Shown here: positions 1 through 12,700 of the stretch, in pieces | How positions within the stretch are numbered: position 1 is the stretch's first letter | How the letters are laid out: every line of letters begins with the position of its first letter | DNA from: Pomacea canaliculata | Taxonomy: Eukaryota; Mollusca; Gastropoda; Architaenioglossa; Ampullariidae | Direction: 5' to 3' | NCBI RefSeq assembly: GCF_003073045.1 | Contig: NC_037590.1 | Span: 19,805,708-19,869,707, forward strand | DNA: 64,000 nt | Position numbers and translations under genes: made by a program | Notes under the pieces: generated by a model | Told to the model about the DNA's origin: nothing | What the model saw: only the letters and a program-made list of their open reading frames with translations | Database searches by the model: none

Positions 1-1830
1 CTGCCTGAATGTCGCATGAATTATCTCTCCTGTCACATGTTCACATTTGGTTCCCTGAACTTGGCTGACATCATAACTGTAGTCGGACGCCTTGTGTTAC
101 TTTCATACCTCAGAACAGGACTGCTGTATGGTATCACATTGCTTAAATAACGGTCGTTATTCGCTTTAATCGAAGTCCTTTTGAAGTATGGGCGCTTGGC
201 AGCGCCTCTCGAGGGTTAAATAACGTCCTGTTAATTGAATCCTCACGAATATCAAAGAGTGTGGATGTTCAAATAGATACGTGCGTCCCCTGCTAATTCT
301 TCTTAGGCCAATGTTTTTTCTGGAAAACGGCGCATTGGATGCAAGTATTTTGGAAGCGTCCTGAATTTACTTCTAGATTAAAAGTAGTGTCTTTCTGGGA
401 AGAGCACTTATTACAATCCGACGATGTGGTTTGTTATTTTACGTGACTTCATGACATCTTACAGATGTCTCCATCTTTCGGTAATTTTCAGAGAAATGAT
501 CGTCCTAATGACAAAGCTTATCATCTCTCTCTCCTCAACAATTTACTCTGTAACCGGAGTAACTAAATGCGGAACATTTGAGTGCCCAAAATATCCAAAA
601 AAGAACTATACCGCTCAACCGAACGCCTACGTGTAAACGTACCACCACTGAATTAATGCGATGGCTGCATACTGCGAGATGAGCCATTGGATCCAGCAGT
701 GTAAAGAGAACCTACTCGATCGCTGCCAGCTGTGATGAAAGCACAGCTCGATGACGTCCATCGCGCCATTGGACTTAACGATGCGCTTGCACCATTAGAA
801 TAGCGATTGCACGAAGGTTGCCGGAGGTAGGTGGCGTACTGATCCCAGCCTAATGAGAAAACACCCACGTCAGCTCTTTCTCAGAGGCACACGGACGATT
901 TTCTCGCCACCGCCGTAATAGATGGACAGTGAAGCGAAGACCTGTTATCGAAAGAGCGCGGGCGTGTGTGTGCGCGAGAGAAAGAGAAAGCAGGGGTAAG
1001 ACGTACGTAAGTGCATTCATTGGGGATGTGTGCGAGAGCCACACAGAAAACAACAGTACAGTAGGGAGCATGATATCATGAAGAAAACTAAAATCGTGGT
1101 CTTATATATTATGCTACGAATTATTGTCCGACTCGAGCATATGCCGCTGAGGGTATGATCTATATACCAGCATACCTGTCTGTAAACCTACACGCATATA
1201 ACTACTAAACTAACCTACTCGCACCCCTGACAAACAAATGTCTTTTATATATTTCCAGTAGACGTCTACTGGGCTAGAAAAATGGTGATTGTTGCTAAAT
1301 TTGACACCAAGCCTGGCGAAGCGTAAAATAATATGCATAAGGACAGTCATCGGAAATCCGGTTAATCAATGCTTCGCCCACTCACTCTGGTATTGATCGA
1401 CAATTCTTGAGCCCCACGGCTCGATTTATAAAGCTAAGGAGGGTTCTACACAACACTAGTCCGGTGTGCGGCTGCACAGGAGAGCGGACCGCTGACCAAC
1501 AGCCTGATGCTTCTTTTTACGGTGATCCTCCCAGCCGACGCTTAGTGTACTACAGATACAAAGTGTGCAAGAAATAATCATATATTGACCATAAATTCAA
1601 GTTTTGTTAACTGCTGGTCAGTTTGTAAGCCCGCCAATATTGTTTTAGTTTTTGAGAATTGTGCCGAAACAGCGAAAACCATTTCCGTTTAACGTCCCTT
1701 ACGTTTGCAGACGTGCTGCCTGGATATAGGTGGAGAGTAGCTTCCCTGTCAAGCTCTCCTCTGTGTAAGTAAAGTATAGAGTGCTCAACAACAACAACAA
1801 ATCGTCGACCAACGCCAGGTTTCATCGAAT
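1..1830. other. Gene-free upstream region
   Basis: No coding region could be recognised here on either strand; open frames are short and have no familiar motif. Base composition is less AT-rich than the introns that follow. The stretch just before 1831 should hold the DNAJC12 promoter and 5' UTR. A TATA-like atttataaag lies near 1424, but nothing fixes a transcription start. Confidence 0.5.
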
Positions 1831-4800
1831 ATGGACAAGATCTTGTCGTACACAAGAAAAGAAAGCGATGATTACTACGCTATTTTAGGGTGCAGTGAAC
1901 TTTCATCGGTAAGTTTAAAAGTGGACGCATAATAGTTTCTGTATATTTTGAGTTCAGTATTTAACTCGAATCTTTGGCGCTGAAATCGTATGTATATTTC
2001 TGTATATAATATTTGTCATCATATCGACATATATGTTCAGAGCGTGTTTTTAATATGCTACCTTTAACAGTTATTGGGTGTTCTGTTTCAGGAAGAACAA
2101 ATTTTAACTGAGTACAAGTCTCGGTTCTAGACTGTCATCCTGACAAAAATCCTGGAGATACCGCATCATGTAAAGTTTATTTCATCAAATAACTTTTATG
2201 ATTACATTCTGCTTTTATATGAAGATTATAAGACAACAAAGAAGGTTGTATTCGAGCGATGTATAGAACTGCTATAATATTTTATTTAAGAGTTATTTTG
2301 TTCAAAATATAATTTTTGCGGTAAATAATATATAAACTAAGATATGTGTATACACTATATATATATCATATATATGATTCATCATAACATTAAAATGATA
2401 GCTAAATGTTTTAATAGTTCGTTACATTGTATTTCTTCAAGCTTAATTTTACACTAGTTTATGTATATGCATCAAAATTTAATATAGGTATCCTGTGTTT
2501 CCACACCACAGGGTGTAGTTATACTGTCTTCATCATGTTTTTGCACGGCACCTTGTACGATAGATTAATATTGTAGTTGCTTTCTTCATATTTTGCTAAT
2601 TGTATACCTGTCTGTCCTTCTTTCTTTTGTACCAGTCTACTAAATGTTGTGCTTTACCTATTTAAACAGTTGTTTAATCTGTATAGTTATGCCGATGTAT
2701 ACATAACAGATTTTTTTATCACTTATCTATTATAATTGTGACTTATTAAGAAGTGTCTTATCTGTTTTTGTCTTCTCTCTCACCGAACAGCTGAGAAATT
2801 TATCATTCTGGCAAAAGCTAAAGAGGTCCTAACCAATCCTGAAAGCAGAGCAAAATATGACCAGTGGCGGAGATCTGGCATTGCTATGTCATATGATGAC
2901 TGGTGTGGCCTTAGAGGAGCTGCGCATACGGTAATTATAATCCACATAAACTTTTTATGATCACTTGCTAATGAAGGTGCTCAGATTATTGTGTACATAT
3001 TTGGTTCTATGTTGATGTGATCTCGTAAATAGGAAAAGAGGATAAAGACAGCAGCAATAAAAAGAGTAAATAGGAAACATCCATCTTATTATATTTTTCC
3101 TTTATATGTCTGATGTTATAGAATGGCATTAGCTAGAGTTTACTTGTAAGCATATTCTGGGAGTGCCACTTGACTACTCTACAGTGGCTTTTGGACAAGA
3201 TGAAATCCCCAACAAAAATATGAATTTAAATATCTATGATATATTTCATAAATATATAATAACTAGGATTCTAAAATTATTCAACAAACAAAATGATTAA
3301 TGCACTTACTAGATGTACAGTACATTGATGCATTTAAATCCAAATTTCCCCTTTAGAGATAAACAATGTAGTGTTCATTATTTTTGGTGAAAGTCCCCTT
3401 TGAACTGATTCCCCTTCCATCAGATTCAGAGCTCCCAACATAAAAGAACAGGCAGAAACCTAGGTAGAAAACTATAGTCTTTAAAATCTAACTTTACATT
3501 TAAAATACTACCAATCAAATATTACCAAGTAAATAATTTACATGTTTCCATTTTCTGTTCCCTTTACGTCCAAATAAATTTTAATTAACACCAAGTTTGT
3601 GACAGGAGTTATGTGCAACAAAACATTCAGATGAACTGTATGGTGACTATGTAATTTGCCTATGTGCAGTTGTCTCTTTTGGGTAATTCTAATACTAGTT
3701 AAAAGCTGTTAAGAGCTCTCTTGTTTAGAAGTGATGTTCACACAGGTCATAAACTGCTTACTACTTTTTCGGTTAGATGTTACAGTGTAGGTGTTACTTC
3801 TTTATTCTGCATTTTTTCTGTTGTGATAGGTTTCACTTTAGTCAACACCTTCCCAAGGGCTGAATCTGTTATTTCTTTATATTCATGACAAAGAAGCATT
3901 CACACAATTCTGCATTAATTTATTATTATTTTTTTTTTGGCAGTAGTCACCCCAATAATCTGCTTTATCCACTTGTTGCAACAAAGAAACAAATAAGTAT
4001 TTTTTAAAGAAGAAGTAGTTTTAAATATGATAATTACAGGTATTTCTTTTTAATGACATCATGCAAGTTCTCAAATTTCTGCGTCTTCAGTTTCATTTTC
4101 AGCATATAGTTTCCTTTACAGAATTATTTTCTGATTAAAAAATATTAATCTTCTGTAAAGTCCATGCATTGGTCAACACCAGCTCCAAAGCCTTCAATTG
4201 AAGCACCTTATGAAGGCACAGAACCTGCTCTTATGACCCTTATGAAGGAATAGTAGAAAGCACAGACATAAAGAAAACCGAACAAGTATCACCAAGGCAA
4301 GGAACACATCAGCCTCATAATTATCAAAAGGCTCAAGTTATTGATCTGACTGATGCTACAGGTAAAGTATCAGCTTTTCTTTTCTATGACAGCCTGGTAC
4401 TGAATTAGTGGTTATCACAAACTTACTTTACTGTAAGCAGGCATCTATATATAGCTATGAACTTTTAATCATAGCTGTACTACTACAAATTACATTAAGT
4501 CTTCTGCTTACTTTATGAGATACTTTACATGTATGATAAATGGAAGATTGCAATTTAATCTCATTGGTTTATGTGGTGTAATTTTTTTATGCAATTTTAT
4601 ATATTGTGATAATCACTGTAAGAAATCTTATATTGATCTTAAAGTAAGTATGAGTTTATTTTCAAATACTTCAAATCTTTTATCTGTCTTCTTGAAGCGA
4701 TGCACTTGGAGTGTAAGTTGTTAATTTGCAATAATACAGAAGATAACTATTAGAAAGAGAAAATTTAATTTTAGATATTACAAGTATTAAAGAGTTTAGA

Positions 4801-5884
4801 CATTTGTACAAGTAGAATCTTGATATAACAACCTAGCAGAATAGAGGAAAAGTTCAATAATTCATAATGTTGAGATTCTCAGGATTTGATCAATTTTCTG
4901 TATGATTTTAGTTTTATAAAATGCTTTAATCTTCCTTCACTAAAACAGCAGTGCAAAAGACACATTTTTATGGAAACATGAGAGTTGGGAACCACATTCT
5001 CATTCAAAAATATTCACAATTTCAAATTAAATTGGTTTAGTTTTGAAAATCCAATTGCACATAAAAAATTTAAAGTGTATGTGGAAGCAGAGCCTGCTTA
5101 TACTGGCTGTAAAATAAGGGGAACCAGAATATACAATTTTGAGAGTAAATTTTCTTTCTTTGAAAGTTGTCTTACCTGACCACTGAAGCAGCCTGCACAC
5201 CAGGAACTGCTAGCTCACTCTCAGGGAGATAACATTTAATGGTTAAAGAGCTAGTGTAAGCCTTTATCTCCTATGGTTGGCCCATCTGGTAAATCAAAGA
5301 ATAACTACTGTTTCCTGAAAAATTGGTTAGTTTTGACTGAACCAGATCGTTGGAGCAGTTGTCAGCAGAGTATCTTCAGGACAAAGGTGCTGATTCATGT
5401 CATCAGTTGTTGCACAAGAATAGAAAAAAAAGCCTTTTTTTAAACTTGCTAGGACTTAAAAAGTGCTGATGATTTGCAGAAACAAAACACCTTCAAACCT
5501 TTCCTAATCTGGATGCAGTTAACCCCAGGCACCAGCAGATAATCACCTGATCTGATCTCAGAAATGTTAAGATGGAACTGAGAGAACAAATAATTCAAGT
5601 CCGTTTTCCTGGAATCACAAAAAAGTCCATTATCCAGACTATACCTGCATAAAAAGATGAACACAAGAACAAATACATTTATATTTTTTTATCAGCAACA
5701 AAAAAGAAAAACATTAAAAATAAAATTAAAATAAACAAAGTCAAGAATCAAGGACAAAATAATGTTTTATTATTTTTTTGTAAACGATTTTGCAGGGAAG
5801 CCAGTTGTAACTGGGAGACGAATAGAATGGGAACCAGCACCAGGAAGACCCTTGCTTCAGAAGTTCCGCAACTATGAGATCTAG
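1831..5884 (+). CDS. DNAJC12: DnaJ homolog subfamily C member 12 (J-domain co-chaperone), five exons
   Basis: Exons: 1831-1908, 2092-2169, 2791-2930, 4161-4361, 5796-5884, all with GT-AG introns and agreeing phases (0, 1, 0, 1). The protein starts MDKILSYTRKESDDYYAILG, as in vertebrate DNAJC12, runs through the J domain (HPDKNPGD in exon 2, AKAKEVLTNPESRAKYDQW in exon 3), has SMHW at the start of exon 4, and ends QKFRNYEI, the conserved family C-terminus. Known role of the family: an Hsp70/Hsc70 co-chaperone that supports folding of aromatic amino acid hydroxylases. Two frame breaks are seen: one base appears missing near 2121-2126, just before HPD, and one near 4228-4232. Each is explained by loss of a base from a short homopolymer, and restoring the phase makes all exon junctions agree. 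Read or assembly error is more likely than a dead gene, because splice sites and both ends are intact. Identity is near certain; functionality of this copy is not. Confidence 0.88.
4362..5795 (+). other. DNAJC12 intron 4
   Basis: AT-rich intron of 1.4 kb. The segment 5170-5660 is richer in G+C than its surroundings and looks like an old interspersed element, but I could not assign it to a family. No coding motif was seen. Confidence 0.5.
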
Positions 5885-7860
5885 CATTCCACAGTTTTAT
5901 AGTCTGTTTTATATTGGTAACAAGCTGGATCTAGAAAATGGGTTATATGTTTATATTTTCTGGGTTTGTGGACATTATGTTGTACATAAATATTTACAAG
6001 GATTTTGTGGTTGTATTATGTACAGCATTATATGCTAGATGTCTTGCAGGGTTCTTTTTTTTTTTTAATCTGGTATATTGGAAGTGTGAACAGTTTCCTG
6101 GAGCATACGGCATGCTTTATTCTATACATTCCATCAATGTGTGCAATAATCTGACTTTGTATTATAATGCTATGAATAGATATTCCTTAATTTTATTTCT
6201 TTAAGATATTTTTGTTGAAAATTGTTCTGTACTGTAAGCAGACATTGCTTACAGAAAAATTAGCATTTTTATAATTCTGTGAATTTGTTTTCTTTTGAAC
6301 AGATGAATACATGAGTTGCTATTATTTATATTTAGTGTTATTTGATGTTCTATGGTTGAGAGGTGAAAACTTAACAGACACTTTGTATTTGAATGCATGC
6401 CTCATGTGTGGCTGTATGTATCCTGAGACAGCTGCCGAGATCCGAACCCATAGGACACCCTCATACTCAATGTGACTGCCGCCCAAAAGGATAAAAAAAA
6501 GGGGGGGGGAGATGGAATGGACAGTTAAGATTATATATTTAGAAGGTATCCAGAAAACTTCACTTTTCCAAAGTAGCACTGAAGGCACTTTCAGAAAGTG
6601 GAAAATAATGCACTCAATGGCTAGATAAGCATGCTGCGGAACTGGTGACACTAAGAACTCTCACTAGGATTGATGTGTGCTTCACAATGGCGTACTATCA
6701 GTTTCTGGCTCTCGGTTGTAGGGTAGACGAAGCAGCTGCGACCCACGTCACTATCAGTTACAATATTATTGCTCAGATAATCAGCTGGAACCAAGACAAT
6801 AATTCGCTGTTACAGTTTGAAAAGATGATTAAAATAGAGGCTTGCTGTAAAAACATATAACTTTAGAATAATCAAATACTGTGGAAAAAGATATATTTTA
6901 ACAATTATTTTCTTAACACTAAAGCAGTTAAAAAGCAAACCGTCCCTTGATCGAATCCACATCGTTTGTCTGATTCCCATGAAATCTGGCATAAATATTC
7001 CTTTCAATAACGGTTCTGTTGCGGGCTATGTATGGTGCGCGTATGTTTGCCCAAAGCATGTGCTTATATATTTATATATTTTCTCCGGTGCCACGGTTGT
7101 CACCGCTGGTTCCTAACGGAAAAATACTATATGCAGGAGAAATTGCATACGACCTATCAATACGTTGCTTCGTCGTTTTTTGTGCTGGCCTACCTGCGCG
7201 CGCGTGTAAATGTTCTCGTGTCGTCGGTATGCCTTTCCTCATCGATCCTCTTCTCTTTTGCTATTGTGACCTTAATCTTCGTCGACGTCACATCTTCCTC
7301 CTTCGGTCAACCTTCACCCACAGACAAGTTTTAATGAGTCATAACTTCTTTTTTTTTTTTTTTGGTGGGGGAGGAGGTTGTCTTATTTGTTTGCACTTAC
7401 AATCGATGTTTCAGCGACAATATGCGTTCACCTTCGGCTGTACCTTTTAGAGTGCGGATGTACGCTAATGACTAAATTAAATTCGCTCGCTCCTCGACTA
7501 ACAGTGACTCATTTTAAAACCTTGAAGCTGAATGACGATTGCTGAGCTTACGTGGAAGCTATGAGTAATAAGATATTGTCGTCCCAATCACGCATCCCGT
7601 AGTAGCCTTATATTTACCTCTAAATGGGAAAATAAATAACACGGAGAGTGCGCGGTACACCCAGGGAGGCAGGTCAGGGGGTTGGGGGGGGGAACAGCTG
7701 TGTTTTTATTTGAATAAGTTTTTGTGTACATGGACAGCTTTTAAAATCTGAATGCTTTTGGTTGATGTAGTGCAAGATGCGCTAAAGCAGAATTAGTATC
7801 TACTTCTGTACCAGGTTAAAGGGCTAATCTTACCTGCAAGTTTGCACTTTGACACAGGGG
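5885..7860. other. Intergenic region between DNAJC12 and the alpha-tubulin gene
   Basis: The start of this stretch must contain the DNAJC12 3' UTR; no clear AATAAA follows the stop. A possible SINE fragment lies at about 6405-6490. Open frames at 7019-7450 overlap in two frames, contain a poly-T run and match nothing I recognise. G-rich runs occur at about 6503-6510 and 7685-7692. Confidence 0.5.
6405..6490 (-). repeat. Possible tRNA-derived SINE fragment
   Basis: On the minus strand the segment reads ATGAGGGTGTCCTATGGGTT followed by CGGATCTCGGCAGCTGTCTC. This resembles the B-box half (GGTTCGGATC) of a tRNA-derived SINE head. No clear A box or target-site duplication was found, so this is a weak call. 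Confidence 0.3.
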
Positions 7861-7864
7861 CCGT

Positions 7865-7870
7865 ATATAG
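7865..7870 (+). promoter_or_regulatory. TATA-like box of the alpha-tubulin gene
   Basis: The sequence gtatatag about 175 bp upstream of the proposed start codon is the best TATA candidate, followed directly by the palindrome GGCACGTGCC (an E-box core). Position and composition fit a core promoter with a 5' UTR of about 140 nt. This is inference from motif and spacing only. Confidence 0.35.
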
Positions 7871-8042
7871 GCACGTGCCCCATCAACGAGGTCAGCCACA
7901 TCTCTGCTGCCTCGCGTCCGATCCTTAACTCGGGTGTCGAGCTGAGTGCAGTTTTAATTTGAAAACGCCACAGATCATCGTTTTACTTGTCACTTGTCAC
8001 CACATCGTATTATCATCGTGTCCTTGATTATCATCGCAAGAA

Positions 8043-9692
8043 ATGCCAGTAAGTATATTTGACTTTGGTAACGTACGGTTTGTTTGGGAGTGGAAGGTGA
8101 ACTACTCGTCGTAGGTTTGTCAGGATGAATGTGTAAAAAATTATTTTTTTAATGGTCAGCGGTAAACAAATTAGTGTATTGTTCCCACCCACCCCTACCG
8201 ACACGTTTTTTTAGTGAAATATTAGTTTCTTAGCAGTGTATGATAAAAATTTTAAGAATTAGATATTATAGTTTTGTCATTGGTGAGCAAAGCATATATT
8301 AGCTTTCTTCACATGTCAAATACACACACGCACAAAACCAGGCGATTAGACAAACGCACTAATTAATAAACTGCACACTTAACACGTGTGTTATGTTCGT
8401 CTTATCCATATGAACACATTAAACACTGCTACATATCCTACAGGTCATCGCCTGTACCAGCTATGTAGGTACATGAAACCAACAGGTGGTTACGAGGACA
8501 GGAGATAACATTTCTGTTACTTCGGCCCCTGTATCTGGCAGTCTAAATTATCCGCTCTATGCAGGGTTTTGAAGTTTAAAATGTTGCATATGTGTACCTC
8601 TACGTCATGCTTCGATGATAGACGCCACCGTGAGTCAGACCCCACATGTCACTAGGTACAGGTGTACTAGCAAACATCCTTAACAACACAGGTCCACTTC
8701 GATCTTGTTTCCATTTTCTAAGCAGTTTTAAGTTCCTCTTTTATCGCCTTTCTCATTTTATTTTTCTCTTCTTTCGTTCAAGGACTGATTTCGTGTCCGT
8801 GAAAAATGTCCGAAACTGTCGTTAGATGTGTAGCGCGTTCAGAATATGTAAAGCTATCGTTCCTAAAAAAATTAAAATAAAAAAAAAAAAAAATGAGTGA
8901 TGCAGCATAATATTGCACACTGCTGATTTTAGCCGTTTGCCATATTAAAGAGGTTAATTTCCCAAAGACCAAAAGGCTGAAGGATTGCCATTAGCTTTAA
9001 CTTTCTATTTTCCTCTAGATTGTCTGTATGATAATGCTCAGTGCAAGAAAAAAGCAGATTATGATCGGAAACAAATTAATACTTTTAAGTAATTATTCGT
9101 TTAATAAAATTACTAGCTCTTTAATTGTTTTGTTCAGTGTTAGCAGGAGCGAATAAGCAAAACAAGCACGAGATTGTCGTTGATGACAAGATAATGATTC
9201 GAACAAGATATATATATATTTTTCTTTTACAAATGTAAGCTTTAAACAACCTAAAGTATTGCTCTGAATGTACTCGAATTCAGGCAGAAAACATATTGTT
9301 CCCGTTTATTCAGTAGAATGTCTGTCTTGTAAGTCCTTAATATTATGGTTAATCGTCTTGGCAGTTTTTGGTACATCCATTCAATTATCACACCCGCAAT
9401 TCTGCCTCTTCCAGCAAGAAGTACTGAGTCTTCACATCGGTCAGGCCGGCGTGCAGCTGGGCAGTGCCTGCTGGGAGCTGTACTGTCTGGAGCACGGCAT
9501 CCAACCTGACGGGAGGCCATCGGAGTCAAAGGTCAACGATGAGGACCAAATGCAGCCCAATGGGCAGGTCGATGGAGACCGCGAGAATTATTTTACCTTC
9601 TTCAGCGAAGCTGGTTCGGGCAAGCGGGTACCGCGAGCCATCTTTGTGGACCTCGAGGCCAATGTCGTAGGTGAGTCAGCTTTTAATCTAAC

Positions 9693-9725
<33 letters not shown>

Positions 9726-12700
9726 ATGAGTAGGGTACACTTTAAACAATGAGCGCACTATTAGTATATCAACAAACGGAAGGCGGCTAGTCTTCAGATT
9801 TGGGAAACAGTATTTTGCACTGAGCTTTACCCAGTCATTAAGGATAAAAATGTGACTCACATCCATCATCGTTAAAAATCAACGAATGAAAGTGGTGAGA
9901 AAAAAATGTGTAGGGAAAAGAAATCGCACCTCGAGCATTGTTCGGGAATCAGGATTGCTGTCTACGGCCCAGTGCTTATGCGTTTGTGTTCCAGATGAGG
10001 TGCGGTCAGGACCGTATCGACAGCTATTCCATCCCGACCAGATGATGACGGGCAAGGAAGACGCCGCCAACAACTTCGCGCGCGGTCATTACACCGTAGG
10101 CAAGGAGATGGTGGACGGTGTTGTGGAGCGAATCCAAAAGATGGTTGAGCAGTGCGACGGTTTGCAGGGCTTTATGCTCTTCCATAGCCTCGGGGGAGGA
10201 ACAGGTGAGCCTAGGTTTCGAAAGTGATGACAGCGATACGGGGCTGGGTGGACAGACGCGCTACCTGCTAAAAAGCTAATATTTTATAGAGATTTTAGTT
10301 CACAGTTAGAGTTTAGCATCCAGCAAGCCCGTCTGTGTTCCCGGCTCCTGAAAGTTTTGTTGATTTATTTGGTTTTTTTTTTTCGTTGATTATTTCATTC
10401 ACTCATCTTCTCTTTTTCTTTCTTTCACTTTTTTTCTTGATGTTCATCAATTTGTCTCCTTATCTATTCCTGTGTGTGAAGTAGTCACATGAATGTGGAT
10501 ATCTAGCTTGCTTGGGATGGTGCATTCAAACAAAATTCGCTATATTATCTTGATTGAAAACAAAACACACCTCTCATTTAATCTCAAGCAACATACACTC
10601 AGAACCGGCGATAGGGAGGTCAGAGGCCTTGGGCAAATAGAATCGCGGGGCCTTTGGAAGCCAGCACAACACACGTAGCAGGGTAAAAGAAAATTACAGA
10701 CTGTCTCATCTAGACGGTGCACTTAGCGCGGGGGACTTGGGCGGTGGCCCCTGACCGCCGCGTCCCCCCCCCCCCACCACCACCACCACAGCGCCGGCTC
10801 TGATACAGCCCAGCAGGCCAAAACAAAAACAAAACAAAACAAAACAAAAATAATGGCACTCATTAATATCAAATAATTGGCCTACAGGATCCGGGTTTGC
10901 CTCCCTGCTGGCTGAACGCCTTTCAGTGAGCTTCGGCAAGAAGTCCAAGCTGGAGGTGACCATCTACCCGGCACCTCAGATGTCTACTTCCGTAGTGGAG
11001 CCATATAACGCCGTGCTGGCCACCCACAGCCTGCTGGAGCACAGTGACTGCTCCTTCTTGCTAGACAACCAGGCCATCTTCCAGCTGTGCAAGACGAAGC
11101 TCGACGTGGATCGACCTTCCTACTCCAACCTCAACCGCCTCGTATGCCAGGTCAGTTTCTCATCAAATTTTGGATAGCATATCGCTTTCTCCATGTTTTC
11201 GCTGTGTACTCTAATAGTGTTTATTACCATAGACTATGAGTAATGAAAACACGTTCCATTCCAAATCGTTTTATTTTCTTTTGACGCCTTCCTCGACCAC
11301 AGGCCATTTCAGCCATCACGGCTTCCTTGCGATTCAAAGGATGTCTGAACGTCGACCTCAACGAGTTCCAGACAAATCTTGTACCCTACCCGCGCATCCA
11401 CTTCCCACTCACCACCATGGCACCCATCCTGTCTGCAGAAAAGGTAACTGAGGTTTGTTGTGTACATCAAGGTCGTCATACAAGTCCGCTGTTTAATTTT
11501 CCAATGGACGTATAGCACAAGATATCTGCATTGCATGCAAGGCTTTGAGTACATCATCAAAGCCAAATTAGCCTATAATTGATACACTAGTATACAACAT
11601 ATGCAAATTCCTATTCTAAACATTAACAAATGCATGGTTGTTTGAGGAGGGCATAAACAGATATTTGAAGAAAAAGCCGCTGATTTTCATACTGTCAATC
11701 TGGACTGCCCAACCTCTAAATGCGTCTTTAAATAGGAGGAGTCGTTAATGTTTGTTGACTTTGTCTTCGAGATACTCCGTCCCTGATGAGGCCATGATAC
11801 TGGGTATTTAGGTTTTCGTGACCATGAAGGCTAATTCTTCCTTATCTGGAATAAGCTCACCTTTCCGCAATGGTGATGCTGTTTTTACCGAAGTCAGAAT
11901 GCTCACAGTCCAGTGAAAATACGCCATTGCATGCATTGTGCAGGCCCACAGCGAGCAGATCACAGTCAGCGACATCACGAATGCCTGCTTCGAGCCCAAC
12001 AACCAGATGGTGCTGTGCGACCAGCGGAAGGGCAAGTACATGGCCTGCTGCATGCTCTACCGGGGTGACGTCACGCCCAAAGACGTCGCTTCCGCCATCG
12101 CCAAAATCAAGACAAAGCGCACAATACAGTTCGTCGACTGGTGTCCTACAGGCTTCAAAGTAAGGCTAGAGTAAACTACACATCCCTAATTCGCGCGCAC
12201 ACATGTATACTCACACCCTGCCCTAACTCCAGCACAAACACATTCTCACACCCACACACACATATAAGTGAAAAGGTTTTAATAAATAAAGTCAGCTAAA
12301 ATCAACAATCTTTTCATTGCTACCATAAAATCTGCTTAAATTTCCTTTGAGCTATCAAAAGCATGACAAGGGGCAAAGGAGCAGGGCCGGATGGCATACC
12401 CCCAGAAGCATTAAGGGGAGACCCAGAAACAACAACAATTTTTCAACCCCTTCTACACAAGATCTGGGAACAAGAGCTAGTGCCAACAGACTGGAAACTA
12501 GGCCACCTGGTCAAGTTTCCAAAGAAAGGAGATCTCTCTCGATCAGTGCAACAATTGGGAGGGGGGGATCATGCTGCTGTCCATCCCCAGTAAAGTTCTA
12601 TCAAGGGTAATTCTAGAGATACTGAAGAAGGTACTAGACAAGAGACTGAGACCACAACAAGCAGGGTTTTGCCAGGATAGGTCATGCACTGACCACACAA

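Noticed and set aside
7019-7450. 143-codon open frame upstream of tubulin
   Set aside because: It overlaps another frame of similar length, includes a poly-T/G run translated as FFFFFFFGGGGG, and resembles no family.
9268-9729. Long open frame that reads into tubulin exon 2 from an upstream ATG at 9268
   Set aside because: The stretch before 9415 has a good acceptor (cttccag) and no tubulin similarity; the frame simply lacks stops, and its far end runs through the donor into a poly-A tract.
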